Assembly: GCA_903910215.1 (NCBI GenBank)
Contig: CAIVYV010000160.1
Location: 1-13,538, forward strand
Origin: an uncultured Pseudomonadota bacterium
Lineage (GTDB): Bacteria > Pseudomonadota > Gammaproteobacteria > Steroidobacterales > Steroidobacteraceae
Direction of reading: 5' to 3'
DNA length: 13,538 bases
The translations under genes were made by a program, and so were the position numbers. The first letter of the stretch is position 1. Every line of letters begins with the position of its first letter. Below, one piece after another: positions 6,934-13,538 of the stretch. A model generated the notes under the pieces. That model was given only the letters and a program-made list of their open reading frames with translations, ran no database searches and was not told where the DNA came from.

Positions 6934-7839
6934 TTGAGCGTCGAAGATTTGCGCGCACCGGATTGGCAGATCGAGGGTCGCGATTGGCCAAATCGCGACT
7001 GTAGTCGTTTTGTCGAGTCCGGCGGTTTACGTTGGCATGTGCAGCGATGCGGTACGGGGCCCGTTTGTTTGCTGATCCATGGCACGGGTGCCTCGACTCA
7101 TTCCTTTCGCGATCTGATGCCCTTGCTTGCTACCCATTTCGATGTGATCGCGATCGACTTGCCCGGTCACGGCTTCACTTCGAGGCCCGTTGCTCTCGAG
7201 GGGTTATCTCTACCCGGTATGACGCGATCTCTCGCTGAGCTGTTGCGCACGCTGGAGGCTAGCCCGGCGCTCGTCATCGGGCACTCGGCAGGAGCCGCGA
7301 TTGCTGCCCGTCTCGTTTTGGATCGTGAGGTCGAGCCGCGTTGTCTCATTAGCTTGAACGGCGCTTTGCTGCCATTGTCGGGGTTCAAGCATCCCGCGTT
7401 CACGCCGCTCGTGCGTGCTGTGGTCAGCAGTCATTGGTTGCCGCGTTGGTTTGCCAAGCGTCTCGAGTCGCCGCGTGAGGTGGATCGTTTGTTGGAGGGA
7501 ACCGGCTCGCGGGTCGACGAGCGCGGGCGGGAGTTCTACGGTCGGCTGTCGCGTTGCCCGGGCCATACCGGCGCAGCGCTCGCCATGATGGGGGTGTGGG
7601 ATTTGCGGCCGCTCGAGCGTGAACTGTCACGGATCATCGTGCCGCTGCACCTGCTCATCGGTGGGCAAGATCGCATGATCCTGCCCGGTGAGGCCGTCAA
7701 AGTCAGGCGACTCGTTCCATCTGCCACCGTTGAGCAGTGGCCGAGTTTGGGGCACCTCGCCCACGAGGAAGCGCCCGCCCGTTTGGCTGATTGGGTGCTC
7801 ACGCGCGCGCAGGCGGACGGTATTGTAGTTCCATCCTGA
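6934..7839 (+). CDS. bchO: BchO-type alpha/beta hydrolase (bacteriochlorophyll-associated)
   Basis: This 301-residue alpha/beta hydrolase carries the hallmarks of BchO, a protein encoded with the magnesium chelatase genes bchI/bchD in purple bacteria, of uncertain biochemical role. Visible hallmarks are GRDWPNR and SRFVESGGLRWHVQ near the N-terminus, LLIHGTGASTHSFRDL, DLPGHGFT, LSLPGM, and LNGALLPLSG. The triad is complete: S118 in GHSAGAA, D246 in GGQDRMI, and H274 in LGHLAHEE. The TTG at 6934 was chosen because GGAG lies 10 bases upstream and the length fits the family. A GTG at 6877 would overlap the divergent hydrolase. No bchI or bchD is in the window. A generic hydrolase recruited to a carotenoid locus is the alternative, but the conserved N-terminus argues for BchO proper. 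Confidence 0.83.
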   Translation: MSVEDLRAPDWQIEGRDWPNRDCSRFVESGGLRWHVQRCGTGPVCLLIHGTGASTHSFRDLMPLLATHFDVIAIDLPGHGFTSRPVALEGLSLPGMTRSLAELLRTLEASPALVIGHSAGAAIAARLVLDREVEPRCLISLNGALLPLSGFKHPAFTPLVRAVVSSHWLPRWFAKRLESPREVDRLLEGTGSRVDERGREFYGRLSRCPGHTGAALAMMGVWDLRPLERELSRIIVPLHLLIGGQDRMILPGEAVKVRRLVPSATVEQWPSLGHLAHEEAPARLADWVLTRAQADGIVVPS

Positions 7840-7857
7840 CACCACACGCTGTATCGT

Positions 7858-7881
7858 GCCTCGGACACTTTGATCCGAGGC
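7858..7881 (+). promoter_or_regulatory. 8-bp hairpin in the bchO-DUF3422 gap
   Basis: GCCTCGGA (7858-7865) and TCCGAGGC (7874-7881) are perfectly complementary around an 8-base loop. The 3' arm contains the only candidate ribosome site (CGAGG, 7876-7880) for the GTG start at 7891, and the alternative TTG start at 7870 falls in the loop. No T-run follows, so transcription termination is unlikely; masking of the ribosome site or mRNA processing is more plausible. Confidence 0.5.
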
Positions 7882-7890
7882 TCGCCCGAC

Positions 7891-9201
7891 GTGACCGTCG
7901 ATCGCTCCCATCCCTTGCGCCGAGCGCTGCACGACGAGGTGCACGCGAGACCACCACTGTCGTTGCCGACACCCTCGCGTCTCACCTGTCTTGCTCTCAT
8001 GTCGAGTGCGGACGAGGTTGCGAAAGAGATTGCCTTACTCGGTGAGCTCGCCGTGCAGCACGGTTTGCCATCACCGAAAGGGGAAGCCGGCCATTGCGTG
8101 ATCGAGGCGCCCGGGTTTCGGCTCAAGTGGGAGCGTCATACCGAATACTCGCGTTACGTGATCTCCGTGGATGGAGCGGGCAGTCGCCCCTTTGCAGAAC
8201 CAGCAACAGCGTCGTTACCCCGGGATTGGCTAGAGCGACTGCCGGGCCAGATGCTCTACGCAGGACACGCCGAAGTGGTGCCGGGTGGCGCGGCATGGGG
8301 GGAAGGCTTCGTAACCACCTCGAACGAGAGTTTCGGGGGGCGCGCACTGGTGGGATCCTTGATCGCCGGAGGTCTGGCCACAGTGCTCACCGACTTTCGC
8401 ATCGATGAGCAAGGTTTTAGTCGTTTGCTGTTGATCGATCGCGGCATGACGCCGGCGCAGTGCGGCCGTGCAGTGCAGGCGTTGCTCGAGGTAGACACGT
8501 ATCGTCTTTTGGCGTTGCTCGCCTTCCCGGTGGCGCGCGAGTTGTCACCGCAATTGGCACGCGACGAACGCGAACTTTCCTCTATTGCCAACGAACTCGT
8601 GCACATCGACAAAACACAAGAGCCAGTCCTGCTCGAGCGTTTGACGCGTCTTCAAGCCGAGATCGAGCGTTACGAGGCCGACCATCACTATCGCTTTGGT
8701 GCTGCCGAGGCCTATCACGAAATCGTGCAGCGCCGGCTCGAACAATTGCGCGAAGAGCGTGTCGACTCGCTGCAGACGCTGCAGGAGTTCATGGAACGAC
8801 GCTTGGCCCCGGCCATGAATACCTGCGTGGCCGTGATGGCGCGCATGGAGTCTCTTTCGCAACGCGTCACGCGTGCGACGCAATTGTTGTCTACCCGCAT
8901 CGAGATCACCCGTGAAGGGCAGAACCAGCAGCTGCTCGAATCCATGAATCAGCGCGCGGCGGCGCAGTTGCGACTGCAGGGCACCGTGGAAGGATTGTCA
9001 GTCGCCGCCGTGACTTACTACATCGTCGGGCTGATCGGCTATCTGGCCCAAGGGCTGGACGGGTTGAGTTTTTTACCGAGTGCAGGTGTCATAACTGCCA
9101 CCAGCATTCCGGTGGTCGCGATCCTCGTGGCCTTGGGTGTGCGTCGCATCCGGCGTGCCGTAGAGCGTCAGGTAGATCATCAGATGGAGCGCAGGTCATG
9201 A
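7891..9201 (+). CDS. DUF3422 family membrane-anchored protein
   Basis: This 436-residue protein matches the DUF3422 family of predicted membrane-anchored proteins, recognisable by HPLRRALHDEVHARPP at residues 7-22 and later W-G-E-G-F-V and D-R-G-M-T segments. The middle (about 230-350) is rich in Glu, Arg, Gln and Leu and should form coiled coils. Two helices near the C-terminus, about 368-388 (LSVAAVTYYIVGLIGYLAQGL) and 399-416 (VITATSIPVVAILVALGV), would anchor it with both ends on the same side, most simply the cytoplasm. GTG 7891 is preferred over TTG 7870 because a GAGG lies 10 bases upstream. Its stop overlaps the crtI start as ATGA, implying coupled translation. No biochemical function is known to me; its place suggests a link to membrane carotenoid synthesis, which is inference. 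Confidence 0.85.
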   Translation: MTVDRSHPLRRALHDEVHARPPLSLPTPSRLTCLALMSSADEVAKEIALLGELAVQHGLPSPKGEAGHCVIEAPGFRLKWERHTEYSRYVISVDGAGSRPFAEPATASLPRDWLERLPGQMLYAGHAEVVPGGAAWGEGFVTTSNESFGGRALVGSLIAGGLATVLTDFRIDEQGFSRLLLIDRGMTPAQCGRAVQALLEVDTYRLLALLAFPVARELSPQLARDERELSSIANELVHIDKTQEPVLLERLTRLQAEIERYEADHHYRFGAAEAYHEIVQRRLEQLREERVDSLQTLQEFMERRLAPAMNTCVAVMARMESLSQRVTRATQLLSTRIEITREGQNQQLLESMNQRAAAQLRLQGTVEGLSVAAVTYYIVGLIGYLAQGLDGLSFLPSAGVITATSIPVVAILVALGVRRIRRAVERQVDHQMERRS

Positions 9202-10679
9202 GTCATGCCATCGTCATTGGTAGCGGGTTCGGCGGGCTCGCTGCGGCTATTCGTCTTGGTGCGCGGGGATATCGCGTAACGGTTCTCGAACGTCTCGACG
9301 GCCCGGGCGGTCGAGGCTACGTGTATCGGCAGGATGGCTACACCTTTGATGCCGGTCCGACGATCATCACCGCTCCCTATCTCTTCGAAGATCTATGGCG
9401 TATCTGCGGCAAGCGCCTCGCGGATGATGTCACCTTGCGTTCGATCGATCCGTTTTACGAAGTGCGCTTTGATGATGGCGACGTGTTCCGCTACACCTCG
9501 GATCTTTCGCTGATGCGTGAGCAGGTGGCGCGTATCGAGCCGCGTGATGTGGAAGGATTCGATCGATTTCTCGCGCGCAGTCGCGAAATCTATGAAGTCG
9601 CATTTCGGGATCTGGCGGAGCAGCCGTTCCACGAAATCGGGACGCTGTTGCGGGCCGCACCCGACCTGGTTCGTCTCGGTGGTTATCGCTCGGTTTACAG
9701 CGAAGTCAGCCGATTTTTCTGCAGCGACAAGTTGCGAACCCTGTTCAGCTTCCACCCACTTCTGATCGGCGGAAACCCCTTTACTACTACGGCCTACTAC
9801 TGCCTCATCGCGCATCTCGAGCGCAGCTATGGTGTGCACTATGCCGAAGGTGGCATGGGCGCCTTGGTCCGCGGTCTCGTGGGGCTGATCGAGGGGCAGG
9901 GTGGCAAGTTGCGATACAACTCACCGGTAGCCGAGATCCGAGTCAAAGAAGGTCGTACCTGTGGTGTGCGGCTTGAAAGCGGCGAGCTGATTGAGTCTGA
10001 GGTCGTTGTTTCGAACGCGGATGTGGCGACGACCTATGGGAAATTGTTGGGGTCCACGCCGCGCCGTCGTTGGACCGATGCAAAACTGGCTCGCGCAGAT
10101 TATTCCATGAGTTTATTCGTTTGGTACTTCGGCACTAATCGACGTTATGACCATGTTTATCATCACACCATGGTCTTGGGTGGTCGCTATCGAGAATTGT
10201 TGAAAGATATCTTTGAGCGCAAGCATCTTGCGGATGATTTTAGTTTGTATCTGCATCGTCCGAGTGCCAGCGACCCCAGTCTGGCACCTCCGGGATGCGA
10301 CTCGTTCTACGTCTTGGCGCCGGTGCCGCATCTGGATAGCGGCACGGATTGGCGGACGCACGCCGAGCCGTACCGGGCGGCCGTTCAGCGCCGTCTGGAG
10401 TCGACGGTATTGCCGGGTCTTGGCGACGCGTTGACCACCTCACTGATGCTGACGCCGCTCGACTTTCGAGATCGGCTCGCCTCCGAGAAAGGCGCCGCAT
10501 TCGCGATGGAACCGAAACTGTTTCAAAGTGCCTGGTTCCGACCGCACAACCGCAGCGAAGAGGTTGAGGGGCTGTATCTCGTCGGTGCCGGGACGCACCC
10601 GGGTGCGGGTCTCCCGGGTGTGGTGTCGTCGGCGAATCTTCTCGACAAGATCGTGCCGCCGCCGTCGCGGCCTCGTTAG
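9198..10679 (+). CDS. crtI: Phytoene desaturase CrtI
   Basis: This 493-residue FAD-dependent desaturase of the CrtI family introduces double bases-conjugating desaturations into phytoene, leading to neurosporene or lycopene at the membrane. The N-terminal dinucleotide-binding motif is GSGFGG (8-13), with the ERLDGPGGRG stretch closing it. FDAGPTIITAP and the FHPLLIGGNPFTTT block follow. The C-terminal FAD-contacting motif VGAGTHPGAGLPGVVSSA (about 462-479) is the CrtI signature. The number of desaturation steps cannot be told from the sequence. The ATG is embedded in the stop of the DUF3422 gene, with GGAG about 10 bases upstream. The TAG stop overlaps the TAA of the convergent crtD. crtB and crtE, which supply phytoene, are not in view. 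Confidence 0.93.
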   Translation: MSHAIVIGSGFGGLAAAIRLGARGYRVTVLERLDGPGGRGYVYRQDGYTFDAGPTIITAPYLFEDLWRICGKRLADDVTLRSIDPFYEVRFDDGDVFRYTSDLSLMREQVARIEPRDVEGFDRFLARSREIYEVAFRDLAEQPFHEIGTLLRAAPDLVRLGGYRSVYSEVSRFFCSDKLRTLFSFHPLLIGGNPFTTTAYYCLIAHLERSYGVHYAEGGMGALVRGLVGLIEGQGGKLRYNSPVAEIRVKEGRTCGVRLESGELIESEVVVSNADVATTYGKLLGSTPRRRWTDAKLARADYSMSLFVWYFGTNRRYDHVYHHTMVLGGRYRELLKDIFERKHLADDFSLYLHRPSASDPSLAPPGCDSFYVLAPVPHLDSGTDWRTHAEPYRAAVQRRLESTVLPGLGDALTTSLMLTPLDFRDRLASEKGAAFAMEPKLFQSAWFRPHNRSEEVEGLYLVGAGTHPGAGLPGVVSSANLLDKIVPPPSRPR

Positions 10680-12175
10680 CCTAGATCGCGAAGCAGCGCG
10701 GCTGCGGCGAGTCGACCCGATAGCGTCGCCATCGGCACACCGGGACCCGGATGTGTGCTGCCGCCAGCCAGATAAAGTCCTCGAATGCGTGTGCGTGCGG
10801 TCGGCCTTGAGAAGCTGGCAAAGGCACCGTGGTTGGCCGAACCGTAGAGACTGCCGCCGGTCGCCGGGAATAAACGCTCGAAGTCCTGCGGCCGGGTGAT
10901 GGCACAGTCGACGGGTGCTCTCGAGACGGTCAGGTCGTTCGCCGCAAGCTGATCGAAGACGCCTCGCTGCAGTCGCTGCAGTTCGATCTCTGTCACCCCC
11001 GTTCGGTCACCATCTGCCGGGGCGTTTACGAGGATCAACAGGCGCTCCGGATCGCCGTTCTGCAGAGGTGTACTCGCTTCACCGCGATCTTGAGCGCAGA
11101 GATAGATCGTCGGACGATCCGTGATGCGGCGACGTTCAAAGATATCGGAGAACTCACGGGGATAGTCCTCGCCGAAGAAGACGTTGTGATGCGCAAGATC
11201 AAAGCCCCGTGTCGGAGCGTCGATGCACCACGTTACTGCGGAGAGTGCCCGATCTGTACGCACGCGAGGTTTGACGGCGCGATGGACGTCATCACCGAGC
11301 ATGCCGTCTGCTAGCGCTTGTGTGTCGCCGTTGAAGATCACCGTATCAGCCGGAATGAAGTCGCCATCCTCGAGGTGAACGCCGACGATGTGACCGTCAC
11401 GCACCTCGATGCGACGTGCCCCATTGGCGAGACGTAGATGCGCACCGCAGTGCGTCGCGAGCATCGCGAGTGCCTCGGCGACTCGACGCATGCCACCTTC
11501 GACCAGCCACACCCCGGATTGCTCGACATGGGCAATCAGCATCAAGGTGGCGGGGGCCTGCAAGGGCGACGAGCCGACATAGGTCGAGTAGCGTGCGAAC
11601 AATTGCCGAAGTCGTGGATCGCGAAAGTGCGTAGCGAGTGCGTGCCACAGCGTTAGCCACGGTGGTGTTCGCCACATTGCGAGCATGCCAGCAAAGTTCA
11701 GCTCGCGCATGAGGCCTGCGGCGCTCGGACGCGGCGCCATCATGAAGGGTTCGCGGAGACTCGCATGCAAAGCGCCTGCGCGATCCAGAAATTCGCCAAA
11801 ACCTCTCGCTTCGCGCGATCCGGCGAACTCGCCGATGGCTTCCATCGAGCGTTGGACATCCGCATGCAAGTCGAGCACCTTGGAACCGTGTCCCCACGCG
11901 TGTCTTGCGAGCAAAGAGGCCGGAAACAGGTTCAGGTGATCTTCAAGTCTACAGCCCGCATCGGCGAACAAAGACTCGAAGACGTGATGCATGGTGAAGA
12001 CGGTCGGACCTGCATCGATCGGACGGCCGCGCGGCGAGAGACTGCGCAGCTTTCCGCCGACCGTTTCGGCACGTTCGACTAGTGTCACCGCGACACCGCT
12101 ACGAGCGAGGTCGATGCTGGCGGCAAGGCCGCCAACACCTGCACCAATGACCACCGTGCGGCGGGGCTCGCTCAA
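10676..12175 (-). CDS. crtD: Hydroxy/methoxy-carotenoid 3,4-desaturase CrtD
   Basis: This 499-residue CrtI-superfamily flavoenzyme is closest to CrtD, which desaturates the C-3,4 position of 1-hydroxy- or 1-methoxy-carotenoids in the spheroidene/spirilloxanthin pathway. The FAD motif VIGAGVGGLAA begins at residue 9. CrtD-like blocks include GRPIDAGPTVFTMHHVFESLF, F-P-A-S-L-L-A-R-H-A-W, and LFARYSTYVGSSPLQAPATL, with the C-terminal AGGSTHPGPGVPM near residue 470. The frame stays open upstream to 12538, but that part is a shadow of the membrane-protein gene. The TTG at 12173-12175 overlaps that gene's TGA (TTGA) and places the FAD motif at the expected distance. The usual partner crtC (1,2-hydratase) is absent from the window, so the hydroxylated substrate must come from elsewhere. 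Confidence 0.9.
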   Translation of the reverse strand: MSEPRRTVVIGAGVGGLAASIDLARSGVAVTLVERAETVGGKLRSLSPRGRPIDAGPTVFTMHHVFESLFADAGCRLEDHLNLFPASLLARHAWGHGSKVLDLHADVQRSMEAIGEFAGSREARGFGEFLDRAGALHASLREPFMMAPRPSAAGLMRELNFAGMLAMWRTPPWLTLWHALATHFRDPRLRQLFARYSTYVGSSPLQAPATLMLIAHVEQSGVWLVEGGMRRVAEALAMLATHCGAHLRLANGARRIEVRDGHIVGVHLEDGDFIPADTVIFNGDTQALADGMLGDDVHRAVKPRVRTDRALSAVTWCIDAPTRGFDLAHHNVFFGEDYPREFSDIFERRRITDRPTIYLCAQDRGEASTPLQNGDPERLLILVNAPADGDRTGVTEIELQRLQRGVFDQLAANDLTVSRAPVDCAITRPQDFERLFPATGGSLYGSANHGAFASFSRPTARTRIRGLYLAGGSTHPGPGVPMATLSGRLAAAALLRDLG

Positions 12176-12903
12176 GCCTGCTCTGCGCGTTGCCGCGTGA
12201 TGGCGTATCGGTGGTAGCTGATCAGCGTCAGCCCGACGATCAGAGGGATCGACCACAGGCCCGGATGCAGCGCGAGGGCTGGAATCGTACGCACGGCGCC
12301 GAATGCAAAAAAGGCCGTATAGACGGAAATTCCCGCACCCACCAGCGCCTTGATGTGTTCCTTCAACCAGTCGAGCCGCGCCGGTTGCGGTTTGAGGATG
12401 AACCAGAGATTGGTCGCGACCGTGGCGATGCCGATGGCGGGCATGCCGAGCATCAAGGGTTCGCCGATCCGCATTGATTCGATGAGGCAGGCGAGGGCGG
12501 CGACGGTCAGCAGCGCCTGCAAACCGAGATTCCGCCATTCACGATGCCCGCGATGGTTCTCTCGGTGTTGGATGCAGGACCAGCCATACCACGCGAGATT
12601 GACCGTGAGGATGGCGAGACCGAGCATCATCCAGCCGAAAATCCCGCGTATCCAGGACGGATTCTCCAAATGCGGATGGGTGCCCTGCGGATCGATCAGG
12701 GTGCAGATACTGATGCCAACTGCTGCCGTCCCGGTCGCCAGCATGGTCCAGGTGAACACCCGTCCCCAGCGGCGGTGTAGCGGGCTGCCCTTGCGGCCGA
12801 GGACCGGAATCCAGAATGCGACGAGGCCGAGGCTGCCAAATAGGATGTGCAGCACTACGAAGGCGTGAAACAGGGTCATCATGGGGTCGGTCACTAGCGC
12901 CAT
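12172..12903 (-). CDS. Seven-helix membrane protein, DUF2306-like, coupled to crtD
   Basis: This 243-residue integral membrane protein has about seven hydrophobic helices. The first begins at FHAFVVLHILFGSLGLVAFW, and the RKGSPLHRRWGRVF stretch after it is typical of DUF2306-type membrane proteins (a histidine in helix one, then a Lys/Arg-rich H-R-R-x-G-R loop). The later helices include FGWMMLGLAILTVNLAWYGW, LLTVAALACLIES, AIGIATVATNLWFIL, ALVGAGISVYTAFFAFGA and IPLIVGLTLISYH. ATG 12901-12903 was chosen; the frame runs open to 13044 but would then overlap the divergent P450. The stop overlaps the crtD start. The conserved histidines could bind haem or quinone, but this is speculative. It has no known function that I can assign. 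Confidence 0.78.
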   Translation of the reverse strand: MALVTDPMMTLFHAFVVLHILFGSLGLVAFWIPVLGRKGSPLHRRWGRVFTWTMLATGTAAVGISICTLIDPQGTHPHLENPSWIRGIFGWMMLGLAILTVNLAWYGWSCIQHRENHRGHREWRNLGLQALLTVAALACLIESMRIGEPLMLGMPAIGIATVATNLWFILKPQPARLDWLKEHIKALVGAGISVYTAFFAFGAVRTIPALALHPGLWSIPLIVGLTLISYHRYAITRQRAEQA

Positions 12904-12943
12904 GCTGCCGATGTCGTCGGCTAGTGTAAAGTATGGTTGACGT

Positions 12944-13538
12944 ATGTACTGTCCACCGAGACCGCAGCCGCTCGCGGCGCTGGTGTCCTTGCTGCGCGTG
13001 ATGGCGCGCGGTGATGGCGACCTGCTGAGTTTGTTGCCGGCCAAGGCCTACAAGGTCCAGACCGGTTGGCTCGGCTATTCGCGCCGCTCTATTCTCATCG
13101 TCAACGCACCGGAATTACTGCGAGACGTGCTCACCGATCCTTCCGGCATCTATCCGAAGAACGATCTGATGGTCGGTGCGCTCGAGCCTTTGGTGGGCAA
13201 TTCGATTTTCGTCTCCAGTGGTGCGATCTGGAAGCGCCAACGGCAGATGATCGACCCTGCCTTCTCGCACATGCGCCTCGGCAAAGCCTTCATGTCGATG
13301 TCGGCGGCGGTCGATGATTATGAGCAGCATATGGACGAGCAAGCCGCGCGTGGGGAGGCATTTTCGCTCGATCTGGCCATGAGTCACCTGACCGCGGACA
13401 TCATCTGTCGTACGGTGTTCTCGACTTCATTGCAGTCGAAAACGGCCGTCGATGTGTTCGAGGCGTTCACGGTATTTGAACGGACCTGCGCGCAGGTGGA
13501 GTTGAAGCGCCTCATCTTCGACGCGCCTTTCGCCAATA
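12944..13538 (+). CDS. Cytochrome P450, N-terminal part (3' truncated by window)
   Basis: The frame from ATG 12944 is open for 198 codons to the right edge; a TGA just upstream (12938-12940) excludes a longer start. P450 features visible so far are the beta-1 region (GYSRRSILIVNAPELLRDVL), the B-C region (YPKNDLMVGALEPLVGNSIF) and the C-helix W-x-x-x-R motif, WKRQR at 96-100, whose W and R contact haem propionates. A DPAFSHMRL segment then follows. The oxygen-binding I-helix, ExxR and Cys ligand loop lie beyond the window, so activity cannot be judged. There is no obvious ribosome site. It diverges from the DUF2306-crtD pair over 40 bases, which suggests a carotenoid substrate, as for the carotene hydroxylase CYP175A1 of Thermus. 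That role is inference. Confidence 0.88.
   Translation, partial: MYCPPRPQPLAALVSLLRVMARGDGDLLSLLPAKAYKVQTGWLGYSRRSILIVNAPELLRDVLTDPSGIYPKNDLMVGALEPLVGNSIFVSSGAIWKRQRQMIDPAFSHMRLGKAFMSMSAAVDDYEQHMDEQAARGEAFSLDLAMSHLTADIICRTVFSTSLQSKTAVDVFEAFTVFERTCAQVELKRLIFDAPFAN

Noticed and set aside
11397..11897. Open frame of 166 codons on the minus strand inside crtD, as well as several similar frames inside other genes.
   Set aside because: Arg/Ser/Ala-rich translations in GC-rich DNA, overlapping clearly recognised genes, without ribosome sites or family motifs.
12176..12538. Open frame extending crtD upstream to a 620-residue protein, suggesting a fusion.
   Set aside because: The added 121 residues have no family resemblance and lie wholly within the hydrophobic coding sequence of the DUF2306-like gene in another frame. 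The TTG at 12175 gives normal CrtD length and a stop/start overlap.
12904..13044. Longer start for the DUF2306-like protein at 13044.
   Set aside because: The extension is polar, has no helix, and would overlap the 5' end of the divergent P450, whose own frame is clearly coding.

Overview
The window is GC-rich, densely packed and entirely bacterial. It most likely comes from a Gram-negative gammaproteobacterium of the Xanthomonadales/Nevskiales/Steroidobacter type. The signs are a lipobox lipoprotein resembling the DUF6491 family, a MacA-like periplasmic adaptor, CysQ, and purple-bacterial-type crtI/crtD and bchO. The taxon is inferred from protein resemblance only. No tRNA, rRNA, CRISPR array or mobile element is visible, and no gene-free stretch exceeds about 150 bases.

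Left part (1-4492). The 3' end of an unidentified gene runs in on the + strand and meets a minus-strand operon of four genes. In transcription order these are a Yip1-family membrane protein, a MacA/HlyD-type adaptor, an ABC ATPase and a MacB/FtsX-type permease. The order matches Bacillus subtilis yknW-X-Y-Z, and the last three genes are joined by ATGA stop/start overlaps. Diverging from it is a small lipoprotein gene. The 144-bp gap between them carries a 24-bp dyad with the form GGTG-N16-CACC, the arrangement I recall for YtrA-type GntR regulators in Xanthomonas.

Middle part (4488-6895). cysQ (3'(2'),5'-bisphosphate nucleotidase) and a gamma-class carbonic anhydrase-like gene lie four bases apart on the + strand. 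The cysQ start codon sits inside a near-perfect inverted repeat. A membrane-anchored alpha/beta hydrolase gene converges on this pair with an 18-bp overlap. A likely intrinsic terminator is embedded in its 3' end.

Right part (6934-13538). This is a carotenoid/phototrophy-flavoured island. On the + strand are bchO (alpha/beta hydrolase associated with bacteriochlorophyll synthesis), a DUF3422 membrane protein and crtI (phytoene desaturase). On the minus strand are a seven-helix DUF2306-like membrane protein and crtD (hydroxy/methoxy-carotenoid 3,4-desaturase). crtI and crtD meet tail to tail with overlapping stop codons, and each desaturase is stop/start-coupled to an upstream membrane-protein gene. 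A cytochrome P450 diverges from the DUF2306-crtD pair and runs off the right edge. crtE, crtB, crtC, crtF and bchI/bchD are not in the window, so whether this is the edge of a photosynthesis gene cluster or a stand-alone carotenoid locus cannot be decided here.
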